NCBI GenBank assembly: GCA_036268875.1
Contig: DATATI010000083.1
Span: 124,001-188,000 of the forward strand
Source: Polyangia bacterium
Lineage (GTDB): Bacteria; Myxococcota_A; Polyangia; Fen-1088
Direction of reading: 5' to 3'
DNA: 64,000 bases
Every line of letters begins with the position of its first letter. Positions within the stretch are counted from its first letter, which is position 1. Shown here one piece after another: positions 54,947-64,000 of this stretch. Made by a program: the position numbers and the translations under genes. The notes under the pieces were generated by a model. It did not search any database. It saw only the letters and a program-made list of their open reading frames with translations, and was not told where the DNA came from.

Positions 54947-55985
54947 CGGTTGATCCTCGGGCGTTCACGGTCGGCGCCGTCGGTGGCGGGCGGTGCGCGC
55001 CGGCGGCCAGGTTTTCGCCGGTGACCAGCGCGTCCACCGCCAGCGCGTAATAAAACGTGGTCATGGTATCCGATCCGCGGAACGTGCGATCGCGGCCCAG
55101 GGCGCCATCGCGATCGTCGTCTCGTCTTTCGAGCTCGTCCATCACCAGCGAATACGCTTGCAGGAAAACTGGATCGGTCGACACCACGTACGCGCGGCCC
55201 ATCGCCCAGGCCGCGCAGGCATTCCAGGTGTTTTCGTCCAGGCGGCGGGGCACGAACGCGCGCGGCGCCACCGGCGCCACCCTTTCACGCAGCCAGGCGC
55301 CCACAAACGGCGTGTTGCCCTCGCTGGCGATGGTGGCCAGGACGCGCGTGGCCGTGGTCGACGAAAAATCGAACAGCCCGCCCGACGACGTCGGCTCCGA
55401 GGCCCAGGGTGGCGGCGCCTTCATGCCGAAGGCGCGCTCGACGAAGCGACGCCCGTTGGCCAGAAGGCCGCGGTCTTCCACCTCGCGCGCATAGTGCAGC
55501 AGGGCCCAGGCCAAGAACCCGGGGTCGCGAAACTCGCGGCCCGCCGGCTGTTCCAGATCGGCCAGATAGGTCGACAGCAAGCGGGCGGCGCCGTCGACCA
55601 AGCCTTGGCGGCGACCATCGACGGGCGCCACCACCCGTTCGGCGACGTGGCCGATCAACGTCAGCGCGCAATCGTAAGCCGCTTCGTCGCTGGCGCCGCT
55701 GCCGATGGCGTCAGGGATGAAACGTTTCCACGCCGATTCGATGAACGACCAGGCAGCGTTCCGTCGGGCGGCAAAGCGCGGATCGCCGGACAGCAACTGG
55801 TAGCGCGCCCAGACCCAGACCGCCCCCAGCGTGCCGTGAAAGTCAGGGTCGTCGTCGCCCGCCCAGGGCGGCACGTTGCCGCGCGTGCCGGGTTTGCTGC
55901 TCTGCCGATCGGCGAAGGTGGCGCCCGCCGCGCCCAGATGGCGGATGGCCTGCGGCGCATACGTCTTGAGGCGCGGATCAGGCAT
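54933..55985 (-). CDS. Conserved protein of unknown function between coaBC and udg
   Basis: 350 residues from ATG 55985, overlapping the coaBC stop by eight bases. Mostly alpha-helical by eye with repeated aromatic-rich helices ([90 protein letters not shown]), suggesting an alpha/alpha-toroid or terpenoid-cyclase-like fold. I do not recognise a family or catalytic motif. Confidence 0.8.
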   Translation of the reverse strand: MPDPRLKTYAPQAIRHLGAAGATFADRQSSKPGTRGNVPPWAGDDDPDFHGTLGAVWVWARYQLLSGDPRFAARRNAAWSFIESAWKRFIPDAIGSGASDEAAYDCALTLIGHVAERVVAPVDGRRQGLVDGAARLLSTYLADLEQPAGREFRDPGFLAWALLHYAREVEDRGLLANGRRFVERAFGMKAPPPWASEPTSSGGLFDFSSTTATRVLATIASEGNTPFVGAWLRERVAPVAPRAFVPRRLDENTWNACAAWAMGRAYVVSTDPVFLQAYSLVMDELERRDDDRDGALGRDRTFRGSDTMTTFYYALAVDALVTGENLAAGAHRPPPTAPTVNARGSTGGRR

Positions 55986-57321
55986 GGGTTTGACGCTTGA
56001 CCGACCCCGACGGCCCGCTGGTTTGCTGGCCTCCCGCACCCGCGGCGTTGGCCAGCGGCTGCAGCAGCGACCACAATCGATCGGCGATCGCCGCCTTCGG
56101 CGCGCGGGCGATGCTTTCTTGCCGGCCGTCGGCGAACAGCACGGTGACGGCGTTTTCGTCGGCCCCAAAACCGATTCCCGGCGCGCTGACGTCGTTGGCC
56201 ACCATGACGTCGCAGCGTTTCTCGCGCAGCTTGCTCTGGGCCCGGGCCACCAGGCCGGCGTCGGCCACGGTCTCGGCGGCAAACCCCACCAGCAGCGGAC
56301 GGCTCCCGCGCCGGGCGTGGCCGATCTCGGCCAGCAGATCAGGATTGGCGATCAGCGAAACCGACAGATCCGCCGGCTGCAGCCGCCGCGACAGCTTGCC
56401 CGCGGCGCGGGTGGTGGGGCGAAAGTCCGCCACCGCCGCCGCCATCACCACCACGTCGACATCGCCGATGGTGGTTCGCAGCGCGCGCGCCATCTGCTCG
56501 GACGACTCGACATCGTGGCGGGTGGTCACCCCGGCCGGCGTGGGCAGACTGACCGGCCCGGCGATCAACGTGACCGCCGCGCCCCGGGCCGCCGCCGCGG
56601 CCGCCACCGCGAACCCCATCTTCCCGGACGAGCGATTGCCGATGAACCGCACGTCGTCGATGGCCTCGATGGTGGGACCGGCGGTGACCACCACCCGCAG
56701 CCCCTGCAGATCGCCCGGCGCCAGCACCCGGGCCGCTTCGGCGACGATGATCTCCGGATCGATCATCCGGCCCGTCCCCACCCAGCCACAGGCCAGCGGC
56801 CCGCGGTCCGGACCGACGGTGGTGATCGGCGCCGGCGCCGTCCGCCCGAGCAGCGTGGCCAGGTTGGCCTGAACCAGCGGGTTTTCCCACATGTTCACGT
56901 TCATCGCCGGCGCCAGTAACACCGGCGCGCGGGTGGCCAGCGCCACCGTCGACAGCAGATCGTCGGCCATCCCCGCCGCCATGCGGGCGATGAAATCGGC
57001 GGTGGCGGGCGCGATCAACAACAGATCGGCCTGGTCAGCGGTGCGGACGTGGCCGATCTCCGATTCGTCGGTGAGGTCGAACAGCGCACGGCCCACCTTG
57101 CGACCTGAAACAGTCTGCAACGTCAGCGGCGTAACGAATTGCTCGGCCGCCGAGGTCATCACCACCTGCACGTCAGCCCCCGCCTTGACCAGCAGGCGGA
57201 CGATCTCGGGGGCCTTGTAGGCGGCGATCCCGCCGGTCACGCCCAGGACCACTGTTCGCCCGGCCAGGCAAGCCGCCAGCGTGGGGACGCCTGACAGGTT
57301 CGTTCCTGAAACGGTGGACAC
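55978..57321 (-). CDS. coaBC: CoaBC, coenzyme A biosynthesis bifunctional protein
   Basis: 447 residues from GTG 57321 (AAGG upstream); the long frame extending past the divergent kinase start is not used. The N-terminal CoaC decarboxylase has VTGGIAAYKAPEIVRLL, the active-site IGHVRTADQADLLLIAPATADFIARMA and PAMNVNMW. The C-terminal CoaB ligase has VTAGPTIEAIDDVRFIGNRSSGKMG and AAVADFRP. It makes 4'-phosphopantetheine from 4'-phosphopantothenate. Confidence 0.96.
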   Translation of the reverse strand: MSTVSGTNLSGVPTLAACLAGRTVVLGVTGGIAAYKAPEIVRLLVKAGADVQVVMTSAAEQFVTPLTLQTVSGRKVGRALFDLTDESEIGHVRTADQADLLLIAPATADFIARMAAGMADDLLSTVALATRAPVLLAPAMNVNMWENPLVQANLATLLGRTAPAPITTVGPDRGPLACGWVGTGRMIDPEIIVAEAARVLAPGDLQGLRVVVTAGPTIEAIDDVRFIGNRSSGKMGFAVAAAAAARGAAVTLIAGPVSLPTPAGVTTRHDVESSEQMARALRTTIGDVDVVVMAAAVADFRPTTRAAGKLSRRLQPADLSVSLIANPDLLAEIGHARRGSRPLLVGFAAETVADAGLVARAQSKLREKRCDVMVANDVSAPGIGFGADENAVTVLFADGRQESIARAPKAAIADRLWSLLQPLANAAGAGGQQTSGPSGSVKRQTHA

Positions 57322-57391
57322 GGCCGGAAACCTTACCTCAAAACCCAACAGCGCGCGCCGGCGATGTCCGGCCCTGGTATAAACGGGACCC

Positions 57392-60166
57392 GTGGCGGAA
57401 CCCGGCGCCTTCCCTCGACGCTTTGGCTCGTATGTCCTGTTGAAACCGCTGGCTCGCGGCGGCATGGGCGATCTCTACCTGGCCATCGGCGGCGCGCGCG
57501 GCATGGAGAAGCTGTGCGTGATCAAGAAGGTGCTGCCGCATCTGGTCGCGCCCGACAACGTCAAACGCTTTCGCGACGAGGCGATGGTGGTGGTCAAGCT
57601 GTCGCACGGCAACCTGGTGACCGTCTTCGACGCCGGCCGGAAGGACGACGAGATCTACCTGGCGATGGAGTACGTCGACGGCAAGGATTTGCTGGCGGTG
57701 TGGAATCGCTGCGCCGAAAAGCGCGTCCCCTTCCCCGTCGAGGTGGTGGTCTACATCGTCAAGGAGCTGGCGCGGGGCCTCGGCTATGCGCACGCCTTCG
57801 GCGGGTTGAACCTGGTCCATCGCGATGTCTCGCCGGCGAACGTCCTGCTTTCGTACACCGGCGAGGTGAAGCTGACCGATTTTGGTTTGGCCACCTCGAC
57901 CCTGAAGCTGCAGCACACGGCGCCCGGGATCATCTTCGGAAAGCTGAGCTACCTGTCGCCCGAGCAGGCGCGCAGCGAACCGCTGGACGGCCGCACGGAC
58001 ATCTACGCCGCCGGCATCTTGTTGTGGGAGCTTTTGACCGGACAGCAGCTGTTCCCGGTAAAAGCAGCCCAACCCGGACCGGCCTCGCCCGATCGGCGCG
58101 ACGCCACCGCCGACGCCCTGGCCCGCCTGCGCAATCCCAACGTCCTGCCGCCGTCGCGCGTGACCTCGCGCGTGCCGCCCGAGCTGGACCGCATCGTGTT
58201 GCGCGCCCTGGCCGCCGAGAAAGCCTTCCGCTATCAAAACGGCGAGGAACTTCGCGCCGACCTGGCGGCGTTCCTGGCCAAGACCGCGCCTGAAACCGAC
58301 GCCGATCGGCTGGCCAAATTTTTGAAGCCGCTGTTCGGCGACGACATCGTGTCGGAAGAAATCGAACGCACCGACCTGGTTCAACACGCCAACAATTTGT
58401 TATCCACCGCCACCCGCGGCCCGGCCCCGGTCACCGCGGTGGCCGGCGCGATGAACATCGGCGACGCGGTGGCGGTGCCGGTTTCGCCGGTAGACAGCGG
58501 CGACGTCCGCGACGACCCACGCATCGGCACCACCATCGGCGGGCGTTACTTGTTACGCCGGCTGTGCGGCGAAGGGGCGATGGGTCGGGTCTACGAAGGC
58601 CACCACGTGGACATCGGACGCCGGGTGGCGATCAAGATCCTGCATTCCAGCTTTCGGCACAGCGACGAAGTGGTCGAACGCTTTCGGCGCGAGGCCCGGG
58701 CCGCGTCGCGCATCGGCCATCCCAACATCGTCGACGTCACTGATTCAGGCACCACCGCCGACGGCGCGTTTTATTTCGTCATGGAGTATCTCGACGGCGT
58801 CAGTTTGGAGACGCTGGTCGCTCGCAGCGGCAAGCTGCCGCCGGAGCGAGCGATCACCATCGCCGCCCAGATCTGCCGGGCCCTGCAGGCGGCGCACGCC
58901 GCCGACATCATCCACCGCGATCTGAAACCGGCAAACGTCATGCTGGTGAACCACCGCGAGGAGGCGGACTTCGTCAAGGTGCTGGACTTCGGCATCTCGA
59001 AGGATCTGGACCTGCAGCCGGCGGGACCGCGGCGCGCCGGCCTGACCCGGCCCGACGTCGCCGTCGGCACGCCCATCTACATGTCGCCCGAGCAGGCGGC
59101 CGGCAACACCGCCGACGCGCGCACGGACATCTACGCCGTCGGCGGCTTGCTGTACGAAATGCTGACCGGCGAAGCGCCCTGCGACGGCGACGACGTCATC
59201 GCCGTCCTCAGCCGCAAGGCCACCGAGGATCCGCTGCCCCTGCGCCAGCGCCGGCCCGAGTTGACGGCGCGCCTGGAGGGCGTGGTGATGCGCGCCCTCA
59301 GCCGGGCGCCGGAGGATCGCCAGCCGTCGATGGCCGTGCTGAAGGACGAATTGGTGGCGTGCCTGTCGGCGATGCAGGCCACGCCGCCGCCCGAGGCGGT
59401 GCGCCAGTCGATGGCCGTCGGCCACACCACCAGGACCCGCGTGCTGCGCCCACGCGCCTGGATGCTGGTGGCGGCGGCCGTGCTTCTGGGAGGCGGCCTG
59501 GGATATTTCAGTTTTCTCCGGGATCCGCCCAGCCGTTCGCCGGCGACCGCGCCCCCACCGCCCGGCCCGACCGAATCGACGGCCCCGACGACGACCGTCG
59601 GGCCGGCCGCGCGACCGACGATGGCCGCCGCCGTTTTGCCACCGACGGAACCCGGGGCAGCGCAGCCCACCGCCCGACCGACAACCACCGCCGTCGCGCC
59701 GCCGGCGGGCCTGGGCAGCGACTGGCCCGAGCCCAGCAGCGCCCGCCTCGCTGAACAGCCCAGCCCGCCGGTGGTCGCGCACAATCCACCTTCGCAGGCG
59801 CGCACCGTGGGCCCGGGCCGGCCGCGTTCGGGTCCGCCCTTCGGTCCCTCCAACCGACCGTCGGCGTCGGCGATCGCGGCGGCGCGCGCGCTGCCGACCG
59901 GGAACGAGATCCTCGGCCGCGCGCAGACCGCGTTCAACAAGGGCGACTATCCCGAGGCCATCCGCCGCGGCAAAGAAGCGATCGGCGCCGGCGCCGCCGC
60001 CGCCGGACATCTGCTGCTGGGCGACGCCTACTATCACCTCGAGCGTTACACCGAGGCCGCGCGCGAATACCAGAACACGTTGACCCTTGATCCCGGCAAT
60101 GCCCAGGCCCGGCGCGGCCGCGATCTGGCCCGTTCGGCGTCAGCGGGCGCCGACGCCACGCCCTGA
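57392..60166 (+). CDS. Ser/Thr protein kinase with two kinase domains, TM helix and TPR tail
   Basis: 924 residues from GTG 57392. Kinase domain 1 (about 12-285): glycine loop LARGGMGDLY, lysine VIKKV near 42, HRDVSPANVLL near 139, DFG near 161. Kinase domain 2 (about 384-645): LCGEGAMGRVYEG, AIKIL, HRDLKPANVML near 506, DFGIS near 530, VGTPIYMSPEQAAG. Both look catalytically complete. One membrane helix (AWMLVAAAVLLGGGLGYFSF, about 688-707) is followed by a Pro/Thr-rich extracytoplasmic stretch and a C-terminal TPR pair (AQTAFNKGDYPEAIRRGKEAI, YHLERYTEAAREYQNTL). Tandem kinases with such sensors are typical of Myxococcota. Confidence 0.92.
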   Translation: MAEPGAFPRRFGSYVLLKPLARGGMGDLYLAIGGARGMEKLCVIKKVLPHLVAPDNVKRFRDEAMVVVKLSHGNLVTVFDAGRKDDEIYLAMEYVDGKDLLAVWNRCAEKRVPFPVEVVVYIVKELARGLGYAHAFGGLNLVHRDVSPANVLLSYTGEVKLTDFGLATSTLKLQHTAPGIIFGKLSYLSPEQARSEPLDGRTDIYAAGILLWELLTGQQLFPVKAAQPGPASPDRRDATADALARLRNPNVLPPSRVTSRVPPELDRIVLRALAAEKAFRYQNGEELRADLAAFLAKTAPETDADRLAKFLKPLFGDDIVSEEIERTDLVQHANNLLSTATRGPAPVTAVAGAMNIGDAVAVPVSPVDSGDVRDDPRIGTTIGGRYLLRRLCGEGAMGRVYEGHHVDIGRRVAIKILHSSFRHSDEVVERFRREARAASRIGHPNIVDVTDSGTTADGAFYFVMEYLDGVSLETLVARSGKLPPERAITIAAQICRALQAAHAADIIHRDLKPANVMLVNHREEADFVKVLDFGISKDLDLQPAGPRRAGLTRPDVAVGTPIYMSPEQAAGNTADARTDIYAVGGLLYEMLTGEAPCDGDDVIAVLSRKATEDPLPLRQRRPELTARLEGVVMRALSRAPEDRQPSMAVLKDELVACLSAMQATPPPEAVRQSMAVGHTTRTRVLRPRAWMLVAAAVLLGGGLGYFSFLRDPPSRSPATAPPPPGPTESTAPTTTVGPAARPTMAAAVLPPTEPGAAQPTARPTTTAVAPPAGLGSDWPEPSSARLAEQPSPPVVAHNPPSQARTVGPGRPRSGPPFGPSNRPSASAIAAARALPTGNEILGRAQTAFNKGDYPEAIRRGKEAIGAGAAAAGHLLLGDAYYHLERYTEAAREYQNTLTLDPGNAQARRGRDLARSASAGADATP

Positions 60167-60179
60167 CCCTGATCGGCGG

Positions 60180-60992
60180 CTAGAAATGCCCGGTGTAGGC
60201 CAGCACGCTGGCAGCCGCGGCGGCCAGGCCGAGGCCGCTGACCACCAGGCCGCTGGTCATCGTTTTGTGACCGCCGCTATTGTCGACGGTGATCAACGTC
60301 AGGCCGGCGGCGATGGCCGCCAGCGCCACGGCGCCCGCGGTCCAGGCCAAAGCGTGCGACGACGACGGAGGCCCGAGTGGTTTCGCGACCTCGGCCGGCG
60401 ACGGCGACGCAGGCGGCGTGTCGATCAGCAACGGCTCGACCTGGCCGCGCGGCGACGGTTCGGGCGCCGGTGACGGCGACGCCGCCACCACCGACGGGCG
60501 CGCCGGCGGCGTGCGCCGGCGGAAGACCTGGGCCTTCAGGGCCGACGCGCTGACGCTGGCGGTTTCGGAGGCTTCGTTTTCGGTGCAGATCTCGCAGCGA
60601 TCTTCCCGCGTGTCGATCACCGTGGCGGTGGCGGCGTCGATCATCTCCAGGCGAATGACGTAACTGCGTCCGGTCATCTCCATCGATCCACGCAGCACGA
60701 AGGCCGCCCCGCTGGCCTTGCCGATCTCGATCAAGCAGGTGGCGGTGTCGCAGGCGACCATCCCGCGCTCGGCCATGGCGCGGCCGGTGGCGGTGCTGTC
60801 GGCGACCTCCGCGCCCGAGGCGATGAGGCCGCCGACGATGGCGGCGTTCATCTTGATGCGCACCTCGGCGGTGACGTCGCCCATGGTCAGGCCGATGATG
60901 GCGATGCGCGGCTTGGCGGCATGCGCCGGCGGGGCGGCCAGCAGCGATCCGGCCACCACCCCGAAGACGATCCCCGCCCATCTCCGCGCCAT
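60180..60992 (-). CDS. Exported protein with FlgO/TolB-like N-terminal domain and two membrane helices
   Basis: 270 residues from ATG 60992 (a TTG at 61031 would add 13). A signal peptide (GIVFGVVAGSLLAAPPAHAA) is followed by a small alpha/beta domain (about 28-140: RIAIIGLTMGDVTAEVRIKMNAAIVGGLIASGAEVADS, CDTATCLIEIGKASGAAFVLRGSMEMTGRSYVIRLEMIDA) of the kind found in sensors and lipid-related regulators. A Pro-rich linker leads to two C-terminal helices (ALAWTAGAVALAAIAAGLTL, LVVSGLGLAAAAASVLA). The pattern is common in myxobacterial proteins near kinases; function unknown. Confidence 0.75.
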   Translation of the reverse strand: MARRWAGIVFGVVAGSLLAAPPAHAAKPRIAIIGLTMGDVTAEVRIKMNAAIVGGLIASGAEVADSTATGRAMAERGMVACDTATCLIEIGKASGAAFVLRGSMEMTGRSYVIRLEMIDAATATVIDTREDRCEICTENEASETASVSASALKAQVFRRRTPPARPSVVAASPSPAPEPSPRGQVEPLLIDTPPASPSPAEVAKPLGPPSSSHALAWTAGAVALAAIAAGLTLITVDNSGGHKTMTSGLVVSGLGLAAAAASVLAYTGHF

Positions 60993-61056
60993 GATGGCGG
61001 TGATGCTCGTTTTGCCGTCGCTGGAAGTCAAGGTCCGTGCGGCGGCGGCTGCCCGT

Positions 61057-61653
61057 TCAATGCACCGGCCAGATCAGCGTCTCCAGCAGCATGGCGCCGC
61101 GGGCGACGATCTCGCGCATCGAATGCCGCATGGCCGCGCCCGGATCGCCGACCAAGCCGACGGCGTCGATGCCCGCCTTGCGCGCCAAAATCAACGCCCG
61201 CGGCAGATGGTACGCCTGCGTGCACACCACCGCCGCCCGCACGCCGTAGACGTGGGCCGCGCGTTCCATGGTGGCTCGGGTGCGGACGCCCAGCGGATCC
61301 TCGGTGATGATCGCCGCCGGCACGCCCCGGCCGATCAGCCAGTGCGCCATCACGCCGGGCTCGTCTTCCCGCGCAGACGATGAGCCGGAGACGATGATCG
61401 CCTGGACCTTGTGCGCGGCGTAGAGCTCGGCCGCCGCCTGCAGGCGCTCGGCCAGCTCCTGCGACGGCATCCCGTGCAGGGTGGTGGTGCCGAGAACGAT
61501 CGCCGTCGGGCGGGGCGGAACATCCTGCACGCGCTCGAATGTCACTGCCGCCGTCGCCCATTGCACGTAGACGTTGGCGATCACCAAAGCAGCGAACCCC
61601 AGCAACGCGCCGTTGCGAACGAAGCGCCAGACGCTAGCCCACCGATCCGCCAT
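61057..61653 (-). CDS. SanA/YdcF-like DUF218 membrane protein
   Basis: 198 residues from ATG 61653 (AAAGG nearby). One N-terminal membrane helix (FVRNGALLGFAALVIANVYV) precedes the DUF218 domain with AIVLGTTTLHGMPSQELAERLQAAAELYAAHKVQAIIVSGSSS and TQAYHLPRALILARKAGI. The family is linked to envelope maintenance and vancomycin sensitivity (SanA) in enterics; the reaction is unknown. It overlaps the 61634 gene by 20 bases. Confidence 0.85.
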   Translation of the reverse strand: MADRWASVWRFVRNGALLGFAALVIANVYVQWATAAVTFERVQDVPPRPTAIVLGTTTLHGMPSQELAERLQAAAELYAAHKVQAIIVSGSSSAREDEPGVMAHWLIGRGVPAAIITEDPLGVRTRATMERAAHVYGVRAAVVCTQAYHLPRALILARKAGIDAVGLVGDPGAAMRHSMREIVARGAMLLETLIWPVH

Positions 61654-62269
61654 CGCCTTTATAAATCTTGGCCGCCCCGACGTGGCCATAGCGGTGCCAG
61701 CGAATGTGCTGGCGCGAAAGATGAAACAAGATCTCGTCGCGCGCGGCGCCGCGGGCCAGCGCGCCCTCCACCCAATCCAGCACGACCTCGCGGGCGTCGG
61801 GCGGGTGAAACAGAAAGGTGCGGCCGAAGATCAGCGCCTGGCCGTCCCAGATCACCCGCGCCTCGAACAGATCGCCGGCGTGGAAGCCGACCGTGCCGCG
61901 CCGTTCGCCCACCGTGAAGCGGGCGCCGCCCAGGATGTCCTCGACGTCGACCACGCCGTCTTCGGTGTGGTGCAGTTCGAACAGGCTGCGGTGGCTGGTG
62001 GCCAGCAAGGCGGCCTCGCGCCGTTCGTCGTCGGACAGCGAGGCGTCTTCGTCCAGCGCGCGCACCGCCGGCGGCGGCCCGCCGTCGAACGGCCGCTCGA
62101 TCACGTACCACTCGAGAAACGCCGCCATCCGCCCCTCGAACAGCTCGGCGTCGTCGTCGAACACGCGGCCGGCGCGATCGAAGTATTCGGCGCGGGCGCG
62201 CATCGCCTCCAGCTTGTGTTTGCCGTCGCCGTACCGTTCGGCCAGCCGGTCCAGCACGCGGTAAATCAT
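61634..62269 (-). CDS. Conserved protein of unknown function downstream of carA
   Basis: 211 residues with no signal peptide. Helical, charged sequence with KHKLEAMRARAEYFDRAGRVFDDDAELFEGRMAAFLEWYVIERP and a C-terminal HLSRQHIRWHRYGHVGAAKIY. I do not recognise the family. It lies 13 bases after the carA stop codon and overlaps the DUF218 gene, so it is part of the pyrC-carA transcription unit. Confidence 0.75.
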   Translation of the reverse strand: MIYRVLDRLAERYGDGKHKLEAMRARAEYFDRAGRVFDDDAELFEGRMAAFLEWYVIERPFDGGPPPAVRALDEDASLSDDERREAALLATSHRSLFELHHTEDGVVDVEDILGGARFTVGERRGTVGFHAGDLFEARVIWDGQALIFGRTFLFHPPDAREVVLDWVEGALARGAARDEILFHLSRQHIRWHRYGHVGAAKIYKGDGGSVG

Positions 62270-62282
62270 CGGTGCTGCGCGG

Positions 62283-63449
62283 TCACTTGCGCCGGCGCTG
62301 GTCCATCAGGGCGGTGAAGCGATCGAAAAGATAGGTGGCGTCGTTGGGACCGGGTGACGCCTCCGGATGGTACTGCACGCTGAACACCGGCAGCTCGCCG
62401 TGCCGCATGCCCTCGACGGTCTTGTCGTTCAGGCTGACGTGCGACAGCACCGCCTTGCCTTGCAGCGAATCGACGTCGACGGCGAAGCCATGGTTCTGCG
62501 AGGTAATCTCCACCTTCTGCGTGCCGAGATCCATCACCGGGTGGTTCGCGCCGTGGTGGCCGAACTTCAGCTTGAACGTCTTGCCGCCCAGGGCCAGGCC
62601 CAGGACCTGATGACCCAGGCAAATGCCAAACACCGGCAGCTCGGATTTGCACAGGGCGCGCGCCGATTCGACCGCGTAGTCGACCGCCGCCGGATCGCCG
62701 GGGCCGTTCGACAGAAAAATTCCGTCGGGTTTCAGCGACAAGGCTTCCTTGGCGCTGGTCGTGGCGGGCACCACGGTCACCTTGCAACCCTGCGAGCGCA
62801 GGCGGCGCAGGATGCCGCGCTTGATCCCGAAGTCGTAGGCGACAACGTGGTGACGCACCGGCGGCGCGGCGCCGGCCGGGCCGCCCGGGTTGGTGCCTTG
62901 CCAGATCGGCTCGTCCCAGGTGTACGTCTGCCGCGTCGTCACCTCGCGCACCAGATCACGCCCTTCCAATGACGGGTGCCTGCGCGCGCGTTCGACGGCC
63001 GCGGCGGCGTTGTTGACGTCGCGGGTGATCACCGCGCGCTGGGCGCCGGTGGTGCGCAGGCGGCGAGTGATGGCGCGCGTGTCGATGCCGCTGATGCCGG
63101 CCACGCCGTGCTGGCGCAAGAGCGCGTCGAGACCACCCGATGCGCGCCAGTTCGAGACCACCGGCGACAGCTCGCGCACCACGAAGCCGGCGCACCACGG
63201 ACGCGCCGATTCAAAGTCGACCGGATTGACGCCGACGTTGCCGATCTCCGGCGCGGTCATGGTCACGATCTGCCCGCGGTAGGACGGATCGGTCAGGACC
63301 TCTTGATAGCCGGTGATCGCCGTGTTGAAGACGATCTCCCCCGCTCCGTCGGTGATGGCGCCGAAACCCAGGCCCCGGTACACCGTGCCGTCTTCCATCG
63401 CCAGCAACGCGGGCGTTGCTCCCGGGGCGGTCGCAGTTTCTTTAGCCAC
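62283..63449 (-). CDS. carA: CarA, carbamoyl-phosphate synthase small subunit
   Basis: 388 residues from GTG 63449. The N-terminal substrate-tunnel domain ([49 protein letters not shown]) and the class I glutamine amidotransferase domain with GICLGHQ (catalytic Cys) and HPEAS (His, Glu) are complete. It feeds ammonia to CarB for arginine and pyrimidine synthesis; carB is not in the window. It overlaps pyrC by eight bases. Confidence 0.97.
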   Translation of the reverse strand: MAKETATAPGATPALLAMEDGTVYRGLGFGAITDGAGEIVFNTAITGYQEVLTDPSYRGQIVTMTAPEIGNVGVNPVDFESARPWCAGFVVRELSPVVSNWRASGGLDALLRQHGVAGISGIDTRAITRRLRTTGAQRAVITRDVNNAAAAVERARRHPSLEGRDLVREVTTRQTYTWDEPIWQGTNPGGPAGAAPPVRHHVVAYDFGIKRGILRRLRSQGCKVTVVPATTSAKEALSLKPDGIFLSNGPGDPAAVDYAVESARALCKSELPVFGICLGHQVLGLALGGKTFKLKFGHHGANHPVMDLGTQKVEITSQNHGFAVDVDSLQGKAVLSHVSLNDKTVEGMRHGELPVFSVQYHPEASPGPNDATYLFDRFTALMDQRRRK

Positions 63450-64000
63450 GAAATCTCTCCTCGCTGAAAGCTATCCTACCCGCCACCAGGGTCAATGCCG
63501 GCCGCCCGCGCATCGCCCGCCCGATGAAGGGACTATTGTGCGAGCGCGAGACAAAGGCGCTGCGCTCGCAGGTCCAGGCCGCTTCCGGATCGATGACGGT
63601 GATGTCGGCCGGCGTCCCGTCGGACAACGTGCCGCCGGGCAAGGCGAACAGCGCCGCCGGCGACGACGACAGCCGGGCGACGAAGGTGGCCGGCGTCAGC
63701 GTCCCTTCGCGCACCAGTTCCAGCATCAGCGGCACGGCGGTCTCGAGCCCGGTCATCCCGAACGCCGCTTGCTCGAACTCGACGTCCTTCTCCAGCACCG
63801 AGTGCGGCGCGTGATCGGTGGCGATGGCGTCGATGGTGCCGTCGCGCAGGCCCTCGCGCAGGGCCTCGATGTCGCCGGCCGTGCGCAGGGGCGGATTGCA
63901 CTTGGTCGCCGTGTCGTAGTGCGCGCAAGCATCGTCGGTCAGCATCAGGTGGTGCGGCGTCACCTCGCAGCTCACCGGCAAGCCGCGCCGCTTGGCCTCG
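63442..64000 (-). CDS. pyrC: Dihydroorotase (5' end beyond the window)
   Basis: About 186 residues of the C-terminal part of a class I dihydroorotase are visible; the start lies past 64000. Active-site sequence includes [13 protein letters not shown] (zinc-site His), KCNPPLR and TDHAPHS with the catalytic Asp. It forms dihydroorotate in pyrimidine synthesis and is followed directly by carA, so this is a pyrimidine operon fragment. Confidence 0.95.
   Translation of the reverse strand, partial: EAKRRGLPVSCEVTPHHLMLTDDACAHYDTATKCNPPLRTAGDIEALREGLRDGTIDAIATDHAPHSVLEKDVEFEQAAFGMTGLETAVPLMLELVREGTLTPATFVARLSSSPAALFALPGGTLSDGTPADITVIDPEAAWTCERSAFVSRSHNSPFIGRAMRGRPALTLVAGRIAFSEERFRG

Overview
The window is high-GC chromosomal DNA from a Gram-negative, motile bacterium of the Myxococcota/deltaproteobacterial type. 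This placement is inference. It rests on the GC-rich coding style, a polar-type flagellar system under sigma-54-type activators, a tandem-domain Ser/Thr kinase, several Cys-rich or Asp/Ala/Pro-rich lipoproteins with PKD, PA14 or DUF4185-like domains, and futalosine-pathway menaquinone genes. No rRNA, tRNA, CRISPR array or complete insertion sequence was seen.

Positions 1-31357 form a large flagellar island, almost all on the minus strand. In transcription order it has a REC-less FleQ-like activator; a TPR-like secreted protein preceded by a good -24/-12 promoter match; a second REC-less sigma-54 activator; flgB-flgC-fliE-fliF-fliG-fliH-fliI-motE-fliK-flgD-flgE; flbD-motA-motB; a dprE1-dprE2 pair; then, after a plus-strand HDOD gene, fliL-fliM-fliN-fliO-fliP-fliQ-fliR-flhB-flhA-flhF, with flhF cut by the window start. 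Most neighbours overlap or lie a few bases apart. The export gate, MS ring, switch, ATPase complex, proximal rod, hook, hook cap, hook-length control and stator are all encoded. Flagellin, filament cap, distal rod, L/P rings, hook-filament junction, chemotaxis and sigma-28 genes are not here. Divergent from the FleQ-like gene is an FlhG/FleN-like ATPase fused to a C-terminal PilZ domain, which suggests a direct c-di-GMP input into flagellar number control.

Positions 31553-48831 carry accessory and housekeeping genes: DUF2252, a PKD lipoprotein, an alpha/beta hydrolase, an AhpC-porin-cupredoxin set, convergent mqnB and mqnD, a HEAT-repeat protein, a DUF1624-type membrane protein, glycerate 2-kinase, a D,D-carboxypeptidase, an MBL hydrolase with an XRE regulator, an extensin-like peptidase-fold protein and thyX. 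Positions 48890-64000 carry a DoxX protein, an orphan second FHIPEP export-gate protein resembling SctV, two lipoproteins, a type-4 uracil-DNA glycosylase, an unknown protein, coaBC, a two-kinase-domain receptor kinase, and a carA/pyrC group with three less well understood genes.

Non-coding highlights are three palindromic elements of about 185-205 bp (one splits fliQ from fliR), a pair of 16-bp operator-like palindromes between fliL and the HDOD gene, and a perfect hairpin with a T-tract that reads against the flagellar operon between flbD and flgE.
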